The translations under genes were made by a program, and so were the position numbers. Below the pieces are notes generated by a model. It did no database searches. It saw only the letters and a program-made list of their open reading frames with translations, and was not told where the DNA came from. Of a stretch of 64,000 nt of DNA, positions 1-9,424 are shown piece by piece. The stretch covers positions 51,330,746 to 51,394,745 of the forward strand of contig OX345636.1 in assembly GCA_947044365.1 (NCBI GenBank). Direction: 5' to 3'. This DNA is from Petrosia ficiformis (taxonomy: Eukaryota > Porifera > Demospongiae > Haplosclerida > Petrosiidae). The stretch's first letter is position 1. Each line of letters opens with the position of its first letter.

Positions 1-44
1 TAGTGTTCGTTCAGAAAACTAGATGTTTGGTAGTCCTTAATTAA

Positions 45-617
45 CCCTTAGAGGACTGAGCTTGTTTTTAAAAATTCTTCCCATTTCCAACACTGCCCTC
101 TTACTGCTGCATATATTCTGGCCACTATTCACTTTCTCTACCCCAAACTTGGCTCCTTTTCTGACATGGAGTACTACTTCCACCAACTTACTGGGACTCA
201 AAAGTCACCAAGCACTACGTAGGATTACATCAAATACAGTGCTCTCCCTCTTTTGATGACCCCACTGCATGATGGCACTAGCTACACCCATGATTTCAGG
301 TTTTATAGCAAAGGGAATGTCTCAGCTAGCCACAAGATTGCGTGGGCGGGGTCACTAAATCCCCAAATTGTGTGGGCGGTGAGGGGGCTGTACCCCCTTC
401 TAAACCCCCCTAACATGGGACACACCCACTTAAACTTCCCCCCAAACTCTTATTTAGGCCAAGGACAGCCAAAAAACCATCAACATTTTTACTAATTTTC
501 ATGGGTTTGTCCCTGATGCCAACTACAAACATTTGGAGTGCTTCGTAATGCTAGGAACACTCTCCGAACCGTGTAGGGGTCAAATGTCCCATACATGTGA
601 CATCAGTCCTCTAAGGG
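45..617. mobile_element. piggyBac-type MITE with TTAA target duplication
   Basis: The element starts CCCTTAGAGGACTGA (45-59) and ends with the exact inverse TCAGTCCTCTAAGGG (603-617). Both ends abut TTAA (41-44 and 618-621). TTAA target sites and ends starting CCC are the known signature of piggyBac elements. The 573-bp interior has only short ORFs and no recognisable transposase, so it would be non-autonomous. Similar right ends (CTCTAAGGGTTAA) occur near 17243-17257 and 60577-60589 without a clear left partner. Confidence 0.7.
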
Positions 618-1308
618 TTAAGTACAGTGTTTAAAAAGGTGAAGTAGCAAACATTCATAGCATAAATTTAAACACTCATCTTGCACTAAACATGTACAGT
701 ATCTATAACACAAGAGTTTGTGGACCGATGGCTAAAGTATATAGCTAAATAAACAATAAAATTGAAGGAAGCACTGACATGTCCAAATATAGCTTCCAGA
801 CACACTGTGCTTCCCTCAGGAATTTCAATTTCATTGTTCATCTACATTGCATGTAGTATAGCTACTGTATTGATCCACTAATGCTGTAGATACATGTACA
901 TTGTAATCATACATGTATTTAGTGTAAGATGAGCATTTCAAGTTATGTCTATTGCTGCTTTACCATTTTAAGTACCAACACGAATAAATTGGTATTTGCT
1001 CACATGTGAGTATCGGAGGGCTAATTCATTATTTTGTAGGATGAGCTTTAATTAGAAATGTACTACAAGTGTCACATGTCAAGAGATATTTCACTCATTA
1101 TCCATGGGTGGGCTCAATAATTATGATGTAATTATTATGTAATACTAAATACTAATATAGCCATAAGAAAGCAAATTTATCTGACCAGATGTTGGGTGCT
1201 TTTGCTTCATCAGTTTATAGTGGAAGTATATACTGGTCTTGCTGAATGTTTACTGTATTAACTGCAAGAGTTTCAATTTCATTATTCATGTACATGTATG
1301 TTGTAGTC

Positions 1309-1681
1309 CTGAAACAAATAGTGCTTCTTGTTATTCGAATATTCACTTTTCTTAATGAATGAATACTGAATATTCGCTTGCTCTCATCATAAATTGTTTG
1401 AATTATTTCTCGTAAAATATCAAGTATTAGCTCACCATTTTCCTGCAAGTAGTTACAATAAATGTTTATAACAGCAACCTCTGTGCTATTATTGTTTGTT
1501 CTCTGATCTACAAGCCTAGAAAGCCAGTAACCTGAAGCAAGTAAATTTCCCACCGCCATTTAATAATTGCACATGTTTGTTTCTGCGCATGGGCAAACAT
1601 TGAACGATAATTGATTACCACAAATACATTCAAATACCAAATTAACGAATGGATATCCAACTATTTCAATATTTGTTTCAG
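1309..1681. mobile_element. Possible inverted-repeat element (CTGAAACAAATA ends)
   Basis: The stretch begins CTGAAACAAATA and ends TATTTGTTTCAG, an inverted pair with further imperfect similarity inside. A related end occurs near 3482-3530, also starting GCTGAAACAAATATTC. This fits a small DNA transposon family. I could not find a convincing target duplication, and the interior ORF on the minus strand (1215-1559) resembles nothing I know. Confidence 0.4.
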
Positions 1682-1888
1682 CACTAGTATGTAGTATAAT
1701 ATCTTAGCTATTGGTCGACTAACTTTTGGGCCCCACACATGTATAGCACTTGAATACCTTCAGATAATCAATGTAATATTTGCATATGTGGAACAGTCAC
1801 CTTCCCACTATACTTGAGTAGGTGTTTCAAATGGCAATACAGCAATAAAATTGATAGGGATGACTTATCTACAGGGCTAATTAATTAA

Positions 1889-1928
1889 GATGGGCAACTG
1901 CTGTGATCACTCAGAGTCAACACACTGA
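1889..1928 (+). repeat. 40-bp inverted repeat, left arm
   Basis: This arm is the exact reverse complement of 2677-2716 over 40 bp, with 748 bp between the arms. It contains TGATCACTCAGAGTCAAC. Copy B keeps only a diverged right-arm equivalent near 47210-47250. Confidence 0.8.
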
Positions 1929-2676
1929 GAGATTTGGCTTGTTATGTTTGATTGGACTCAATAATTAAGATTTAATTATTATGTAACACTAAATACCAAT
2001 ATGGCTGTAAGAAAGCCAAGTTGCCTGAATAGATATTGGCTGTTTTTGCATCAGTTTATAGTGGAAGTATACTGGTCTTGCTGAATGCTTACTGAATGTA
2101 TTAGTTTAAATATTATATATGGGAGAGATCAATGAAGAGGTTTTATAGATACTAACATAGAGAAACTAGCAACACAATGGAAAACAATCAAAATATTCTG
2201 CTATAAACATTTCTATCTAGTTTTAATTTGTCTGGATAAAATATCTCTTCATGGGGCCCTAGAGTAAGTTGTAAAAATTGTTTGCTATAGTTAAATATGA
2301 TACTGTCTAGGGCAATAAATTATTACACTGATGCCAAAATCATACAACGGTACTCATTAGTAAGTGTTTAATATGAATTATATATATACTAGTGGATTTG
2401 AAACTCATTTTGTAGTATTAATTACACTCTGAGGTGTTGGACTGCTTCACTTTATGTTCTAATGTTTTTGAGAAAAACATGTTTGTAAGCTGTCTCATTA
2501 ATTATTCATAGATTGTTGTCCATCACCGTAAGGACAACCACACATCCCATAGTTTTCTGAACAAGCGCTACAATTATATTGTATACCATTGTTAAATCAA
2601 TTTCTTATCTAGGCAAGGAGTGATCAGTACTTTGTTAACTACAAAACACTCCATTCGGGGCCCTTGGTTTATGTGG

Positions 2677-2716
2677 TCAGTGTGTTGACTCTGAGTGATC
2701 ACAGCAGTTGCCCATC
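2677..2716 (-). repeat. 40-bp inverted repeat, right arm
   Basis: Exact inverse of 1889-1928 (40 of 40 bp by eye). The match stops sharply at both ends, so it is either the ends of an element or a short inverted copy. Confidence 0.8.
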
Positions 2717-2814
2717 CCTAAGACAAGACCTGATGATCATTACAAACATTACAACCAATACAGCATATATAACTATTTCACAAATTTACTAATACCACGT
2801 GTATCTTTTCTTAC

Positions 2815-2845
2815 CATGTTCATCATTGATTTCGCCTTGTTTCTT
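2815..2845 (-). CDS. Gene A exon 9: charged linker after the ankyrin repeats
   Basis: The acceptor TTCCTTACAG precedes the exon and the donor GTAAGA follows it. The 31 bp read KKQGEINDEH and leave one extra base (phase 1). The exon in the same place in gene B (47414-47441, KKKDEVDKH) has the same splice sites and the same end phase. In gene B the next exon accepts phase 1 and leads to the Roc domain. In gene A the next exon must lie left of base 1, because the matching part of copy B (36664-36714) falls beyond the window edge here. The conserved position, phase and charge between copies are the main support. Confidence 0.7.
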
Positions 2846-4436
2846 CTGTAAGGAAATAATTTACAAATCTCAATACTAGTAACAGAATCAGACTTTTAGA
2901 TGGACTAACAATAAACATAATCAGTATACAATTATGTATGAGTAGGTTTAGATATCAGGCCTGCAGCTATTGGGGTTTCATGGGATTTGGTTGAACCCAC
3001 ATTTTTGAGGCAAATAGAGAAATTATAAAGCACATGCAAACATGTTTATGTAATTTTTCAATGTAGACTTGCAGTGATGCATATATAATTATATATAAAG
3101 ATAGATGCTATTCCAGACCTCTACTTCTTTTCCATGACAGACTAACTATGCCAAAATATCTGAGGCGCACAAATTTATAACAAACTACTATGAATATTAA
3201 TTAGATAATTATAATAACACTGTTGTGCTTCGTGTGCCATTCTCAGAAACTTCCTATTCAGAATGCTGGCTATGGCCTTGCATATGATTAGGTATGTAAA
3301 GATATTCTCATAATTTCATACATGTAGTATAGTGTAATGATGTACATATAAATCATACAATGTACAGTGTTCTCACTAGCTTTATATATATAGCTGTACC
3401 CTCTTACTGTAGTAAAGTACCACTCTTTCCCAGAATCCATATTCCCTTTACCACAAACGTTTTATCGACATATGCATTTACGCTGAAACAAATATTCATT
3501 TTATCTGGATATTCATTTGTTATTTTGGTATTCCAATATGGTATTTGGCTATTCATTTAGTGTTTGAGCGCACAAAAACAAAACACATGCAATCGAAGTT
3601 TCTTGCTTCCGTTTTACTAGTATTCTAGGCTTATATATTGCAGGAAAATTCACTTCAAAGACAACTCCACTGCTGCAGGACTGGAGGCAGATTGGAACAA
3701 AAAGAGCATTATGTTAATAGTATTTACCAAAAGAGACTCATTAACCGCTAAATTAACGTACATTATGTAATGCTGAATTAATTTTGGAAAGAAACGAAGG
3801 TGATCGTTTAAATCTTTTGGGATCGCTTTTGTAACTCTAGAGAAGCTATTGATGTTCAAAATGGGGAAACTGAAGTGCAAGATTTGACAGGTGAGGAAGA
3901 TATAATCTAACATTCAAGCAAGCATTTGTGTCTCAATCATAGTAATACTTTTGTATCATATTTTTTAACTGTAAGAATGAAGAATTGGTGTTCCAAATGG
4001 AAGTAGTAGTGTACTAGGTTGGTTTAAGGGAAAGATGTGAGAAGTGAAAAGTCAGTAATATAATAATTATAGCATGCATGTTCATAATTGTCAGAGCATT
4101 TAAAAAAAAATATTATTTGTACCCAAATATTTTAAGATAGCTACATAAAATATAATGTAGAAGGGCTGAACAAGACGTCTGCTAGAGTGTTTCTGGCAAA
4201 GACTTGACAGGTAAGTTGCTTGTAAACTTCAGAAATTCTCAAAGCATTTGTTTATATTATTATTTATGTTTGAGTAAATTTAACATTCTGCTTTGTCACA
4301 AATGTGCCATTGAATGGATTCCAAAATGAAGGATTTATTGGATGGTTATCACGAATCAAGAAGGTAGTAGTAAGTAAAGATAATATAGAATAATCATAAA
4401 TGCTTGTGCAACAATTACAGTTGTAATAGATGTCTT

Positions 4437-4727
4437 TTATCTACTCCACTTTGGTTTTATGCCACAACAGGAAGCAGTCTGTTTCAGGATTGCCATCCAC
4501 AATCTACAATCCCTGCAATACCATCTGGGATCACTTCTGGGTTTCTTAATCTGAGAAAAATACTCACATTGTCCACGTCTATGCTTTATGGACTGACCAG
4601 TATGTTTTACTGGGATATGATGTAAGGGCAGAGAATGAATCAGAAGCATGAGTCGAAATGCTTTGATGTTCTGGCATCTTTTTGGATCTGTGGTACTACA
4701 ATGTACATAGAAAATACAAGCAACCAC
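4437..4727 (-). pseudogene. Cys-rich transposase C-terminus fragment, possibly piggyBac-like
   Basis: The minus-strand frame contains HIPVKHTGQ, then a spaced Cys/Arg pattern RRGQCEYF, KKPRSDPRWYCRDC and ASCCG. This resembles the zinc-ribbon tail that follows the DDD domain in piggyBac-type transposases. No catalytic domain is readable upstream, so the piece is partial. The piggyBac-type MITE at 45-617 makes the guess more plausible. A chance ORF cannot be excluded. Confidence 0.3.
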
Positions 4728-5103
4728 CTCAAAAAGGAAATAAAAGATATATTTCTAAAATTTTCTTGTTTTTATAGGGCATCGATAATATCCAAGAAGC
4801 TAATCTTCCCTATCAACACCACCAATGAATTTGTTGTAGTTAATTATGGACTTGTGGCATGGTATGGAAAAACTTGTAGCAAAACTTGGATGTTGGAACT
4901 CATAACTCTCACTATTTTTTTTATCTTTCCAAGCAGTTGCTAATATCCTACCCCTCAAACAAATGTTTCGGTAGCTTCTCTACTACCTTTATGGTATAAT
5001 ACAAAGTATCAGTACATTTATATACTACTTAGAAAAACTAAAGTCACACGTAAACATCAAAGCCATGCTCCAATAATTGTAGTGGTGGAGTGTGATATGC
5101 AGA

Positions 5104-5403
5104 CTACATGAGAAGCAAGTACCCTTCAGGTAGTGGACCTTTTTCCCTGTTCATGATATTCTTATCATGATGGATGTACCAGGATTCCATTAGACATCTA
5201 TGTTGTGTGAAAAGATGGTGGTCTAAAATGGTTGTGTTATCCCAGTCATTGTGGTGGTCAGCGAAGAGAACATGTTCTGCCAGGGCACTTGTGACTGTAT
5301 CCAGGGTATGGACAGCTCGTTGGCATTCCTTCAACCAAAGAGGAAGACATCTTCCAGTCTGTCCTATATATGACTGTGAGCTGTCAGTGATTGTTACTCA
5401 TGT
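5104..5403 (-). pseudogene. GIY-YIG endonuclease fragment, Penelope-like retroelement type
   Basis: Read on the minus strand from about 5403, the frame has SYIGQTGRCLP (a YIG-type motif), then LKECQRAVHT, TSALAEH, WDNTTIL, ESWYIHH and NREKGPLPEGY. This order (YIGQTGR, basic EH-like stretch, SALAEH, ES..I, LNR-type, G.LP..Y) matches the GIY-YIG domain at the C-terminus of Penelope-like retroelements and related reverse transcriptases. No reverse transcriptase is visible upstream on this strand, so it is a 5'-truncated remnant. The segment is absent from copy B. Confidence 0.6.
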
Positions 5404-6248
5404 TATATTTTATTTTGTCACTTGTTATTACAGCAGCTATTGAACAATTTTTTGATTGGTGAAAAAGAAATTAAAGATGAGTGACATTGAATTACCCAAT
5501 TATTCAAGACTATTCAAAATCGATGGTAATAATTTTGAAATTGCTGTAGTACTCACACGATAGAACAATCTGTTCACTTGCAAGCACAAGTTTGTGTCGA
5601 GTTGGAAGCAAATCCTCAAAGCGTGATCGCGACTGACTCAACACACGCTTGCATTCCTCTGTGAAGTTCTGGCTGAACCCCACTGTAGTTCTTCTGTATC
5701 ATCAAATACTGCAACTAGTACCTCATCAAGTATCTGCCACATTTAGCCATTGTACATTTTATTTACAGAATTATTATCATCATTATTACCTATTATCGTA
5801 ATCTATTTTGTTACTCATGTTATATTTTATTTTGTCAATGTGTTACAAACACTCGCATATTTATTTATAATCACAAATTGCTTGTTATTATGTTTCAATC
5901 ATAAAATTGTACACCCAAAAAATAATACATAGTACATTCTGTAATTCACGAAGATTACAGCAAACAGTCTAGTATATAATTAATACTTAAAGGTGTACTC
6001 CTCTCACTATTGAAACTTCATAATCAACCGAAAGGTGTTTACAGTGTTTTATGGCTGTGCCGCATGTAATCAGCTTTCGATTTCTTGAAGATAATGAAGA
6101 AGGTAGTCCCACAGGAAATGAGATTAATATTAAAATCTATGCTACACATGCATGTGACAGTAATGCTCCCCCTTTCTACTAATTCTTGTGAGAACACTGT
6201 TCATGTAATGACAAGTGATGAAAATTAAATATTTTTACATACATGTAC

Positions 6249-6323
6249 CATAGCATCTTCTAGCAATTTCAAACAATTCTCATGTCCCCTTTCCTTAGCT
6301 AGTTCTAGAGCCGTCTTTCCTCT
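6249..6323 (-). CDS. Gene A exon 8: C-terminal ankyrin half-repeat
   Basis: The acceptor CTGTTTACAG and donor GTACAT bound 75 bp, exactly 25 codons in phase 0. The peptide begins RGKTALELAKERGHENC and ends LKLLEDAM, the first half of an ankyrin repeat (G.TAL..A...GH..C...L). Gene B has the same 75-bp exon at 48150-48224 (RGETALDAAKRRNARKC..), with identical ends EDAM and the same phase. It follows the full repeats and precedes the charged linker, so it probably caps the ankyrin stack. The donor GTACAT is weaker than gene B's GTATGT. Confidence 0.85.
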
Positions 6324-6989
6324 CTGTAAACAGTGACATGCAATGAGCAATTATAATTGTGATTATAATGATATGTAAAATAATTATAATTGTAAATTCC
6401 GAAAGATGGGTTTATGAAAACTAACATGTAAACATCTCTACCAAGAGATAATATTTATACATAAATTACATATATAATTTGTACAAACAATGTCTTTTTT
6501 AATGATATTTAAAAAGAGTATCAGGTTTATAATTAACTCAATTCAAGTGTACATTCAATTCATATCAGTAATGTAGTCAACAGATAATATGTAAATATTT
6601 TGTTACATCATTGATGATATACCAAATATTATAGTTAAGTAGATCATCAGAAACTTATAATAAATAGAATGACGATCCAATGAATGAAGATTAAAATATC
6701 ATGTGACAAATATGATTGTTTGAAATTTGGACAAGAGAACAGGCTAGATGAGAGAAGTCTAAGCAACACTAGAACTTATTAGTCAAAATAACTATTATCC
6801 CTAATGACTGTGGTTACTATGTATAGTTTCCAGTATTGCTCAGCCCTTCTTTGTTTTTATCTGTTGCGCACTCTTTATTTTATTCATAATCATGATCTTT
6901 GTACATGCATGTAGTATCATACAGTATATGACAAATTTAGCTCACTGAAAACGTATTAGAGAATATTCCATAATTGCTCAATACAACAT

Positions 6990-7159
6990 TAGCACTGAAG
7001 TCCACAGAAAAACAGACACTCTCTCTTCAGGAAACAACATGACCGCAGCTGGACTCGAACCACTGACCTTTAGATCAGGAGGCTCAAGCTCCAACCACTA
7101 AGCCATGCTGCCTCCTAACAAAAGAGTGCCCATCAAACTGAGACTATTTGATGGGAATG
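6990..7159 (-). mobile_element. tRNA-derived SINE with 10-bp target duplication
   Basis: The insert is flanked by AATACAACAT at 6980-6989 and 7160-7169. Copy B has the uninterrupted sequence near 49350-49385, which shows this is an insertion. The minus strand from 7112 to 7041 matches tRNA geometry: A-box-like TGGCTTAGTGGTTGG, B box GGTTCGAGTCC, 46 nt from position 8 to 53, a perfect four-pair D stem, and a CTCCTGA loop that would give anticodon CCT. Acceptor, anticodon and T stems each have mismatches, so I read it as a tRNA-derived SINE head and not a working tRNA gene. Confidence 0.7.
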
Positions 7160-7169
7160 AATACAACAT

Positions 7170-8415
7170 GTTAGCTCAATTTAGATTAACATATACATGG
7201 TCGAGTATCCATCATTCAGTAAGTAAATTAAATGTATGCACTCAGTGAAATGATTATCCACTATAATATTATAGTGAGTTAATATGTATAAATACAAGAT
7301 AGTCTGGTGTTACCACTCACTTTACATAAATGTATGAGGAAGCAGTATGGGGAGAAGTGTATATATCAGCCTACAGTTGCTCATCATTCTACCATTTTGT
7401 ACAGGACGGCTATCAAATTTGGTATCTAGGATGGGCTATCATTAATTCAAAGTTTTTGTTGGATTTTTGTACGAAATGGCTGAATAGTGAGTAAGTGTTT
7501 AATCAAAATTTTATTGCTGGACAAACTCCATTTGGTGACATGTATAATAATAATTGTAATAACAGCTAGTTAAAATACAACTTATCAATAATAAAAATAA
7601 TAATATTTGTATTATGCAATCTGGTAGCACATGTCCCAGACCCTTTCTCCTACCAGTGAAGGGTCAGTACCACCAGACCGATGACTACATGTATACATTC
7701 TTGTACACTTGTTAACTACATATATACATATCTACCAAAACAAGGTAGCTTTTTTTTTGTATACATGAACATGTCTGTATTAAACAATATTATTATACTA
7801 CTTACACACATGCACATTGTGGTTTATATGGTAGAATGAAATCTTAAAAGTTTTAAGACATACATGTACATGGAAACTGTTTGTATTAATAAGGTCATTT
7901 TCTTCTTGTGTCTCATGATGTGTTTATCAATTAAGCAATGTATTTGGAAAGGATAATATTTACAATTAATATGTCACCAAAATGATAAAAGACAAAGAGT
8001 ACTTACAATTAATTCATTTACATTTCATTACTGGAAACTTATGTAAATCATATTTTATGTAAATTTCATGCTTGTGACACTGTTATACCATACAAGGTAT
8101 TTATACAGTAGACAACAAAAAAACATTCATTTTTTGTCTTTGTAAGTGCAAAATGAATTGTTTTGTACTTTTATCGACTGGAAAATTAATTACCGTTTAA
8201 ACTGAGTTTATACGAAAGAATTAGCATACTACGATCCATACTATGATCATAGTACAGATACAAAATGTCAAACTATCTGCTGTATATTACGACACTGATC
8301 TATATAGCAGATTAGCCTTTCTTTATCAATAATTAGTATTAAAAATATGTATTACCACCAGAACTAGTACAATAACATAATGAATACTATAGTATAGTGT
8401 GTCATTAGAACTAAC
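7170..8415 (-). other. Gene A intron 7, remainder
   Basis: No exon seen. About 7170-7690 matches copy B 49390-50020, including the phrase CCCTTTCTCCTACCAGTGAA (near 7640 and 49970). Confidence 0.5.
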
Positions 8416-8514
8416 TTTATTCTGTGTATCCAGATTTGATCCATTATTTATGAGTGTAGGTAATACATCTATCTGATTAGTAAAAGCAGCATAGTGTAGA
8501 GGTGTCTCTCCATC
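8416..8514 (-). CDS. Gene A exon 7: full ankyrin repeat
   Basis: The acceptor ACTGTATAG and donor GTTAGT bound 99 bp, 33 codons in phase 0, the standard length of one ankyrin repeat. The peptide starts DGETPLHYAAFTNQIDVLP and ends NNGSNLDTQNK, fitting the consensus G.TPLH.A......VL..L...GA..N. It encodes one protein-binding repeat of the gene A array. I could not find the equivalent exon in copy B, where the corresponding interval (about 50.0-51.7 kb) is occupied by TACATG arrays and a hAT-type element. Confidence 0.88.
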
Positions 8515-9412
8515 CTATACAGTGTATGTAAAAGAAATAATAATAATATAAGTAAATCATTCGATTTTGTATTTCGAGTCATCCTGGAACTAAATGATTC
8601 TATTTGGTAGGTGAAGTGAGAGTAGGCAAAATGACATGCAGGTGAAGTGAGAAGATACCATATACATGAACATACTAATACACATCTATGTTATGTATTA
8701 CATTAGTATCTATATGCCATGATATAAATGTACATGGGCATGGACATGGACATGGACATGTACATAACAATAGACATGTATGAAGAAAACTGAAGAAGAA
8801 AGTAAAGGTCCCGAAATTGAAATGAAGATCACTGTTTGTCCACAAATCTGTGACTGATAAAACTGAAGTTACAATAATAGCTTATGATTTGAAAGTCCAG
8901 CTGATTTAGCTTAATTCTCTTTACTTGTTTACTAGAACACACAACAACTCAGTTAAGAACATAAACTAATCACCACTGAAATGAATTAGGAAAATATTGT
9001 ATGCTTATATCTTTTCCTAGGTCCTCATGACTATTAAGGAACATAGTCAGATAAATATAATTAGATGTGCAGGTAAATGACAAGGTTCCTAGGGATTTTA
9101 TGTACACTATACTATATTGTATAAATTATATAATAGTTGAAAGTAAACTGAGTGGGTGGGTGATATAAATCTTTGTGAAAAAAGACACTTAAGGACTAAT
9201 TGTTATTAATGTTTTATACTATTATGTCATTATTTATTTAGTTCTTTCTATATGTATGCATTGCACATGCAAAGAGTAGATTTTTCTTTACCATAAGGTT
9301 TTATCGGGAATATTCCTTGCTTTCCTGTATATAAGTAGCTTTGTAGTCTAGTGAATTCAGTCCTAAGTATTGTTTAAGATAAAGATCATCTAGTCAAAGA
9401 TTAAATCTATCA

Positions 9413-9424
9413 GGTTATGAGCCC
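9413..9424 (+). promoter_or_regulatory. Copia-type primer-binding site (putative)
   Basis: GGTTATGAGCCC lies just before the gag ATG and after an LTR-like end ATCA. It resembles the internal initiator-tRNA-Met complement used as primer site by copia-type elements. The 5' LTR is not delimited, because no second LTR survives. Confidence 0.45.

Larger units (their letters stand above)
622..2814. repeat. Copy A of the duplicated intronic DNA, left part
   Basis: No exon was recognised here. The stretch parallels copy B: 700-1240 matches 38260-38421 plus 43777-44160, 2100-2250 matches 44155-44296, and 2400-2800 matches 46940-47400. Within copy A, the segment at about 1080-1240 (TTATAGTGGAAGTATA and flanks) recurs at about 1935-2090, an internal direct repeat. 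The motif TTTAGTGTAAGATGAGC near 918-934 is the empty counterpart of the gypsy insertion site in copy B. Confidence 0.7.
2846..6248 (-). other. Gene A intron 8 with decayed transposon pieces
   Basis: This large intron has no host exon that I can see. About 3020-5990 has no counterpart in copy B and holds two degraded transposon coding fragments, listed separately. A GCTGAAACAAATATTC element end lies near 3482, and the rest is AT-rich. Confidence 0.5.

Noticed and set aside
1215..1559. 114-codon ORF on the minus strand
   Set aside because: It overlaps a probable inverted-repeat element and shows no recognisable motif or partner in copy B.
7041..7112. A tRNA-Arg(CCT)-like gene on the minus strand
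   Set aside because: A and B boxes and spacing are good, but acceptor, anticodon and T stems have mismatches, and it lies inside an insert with a target duplication. A SINE head fits better.
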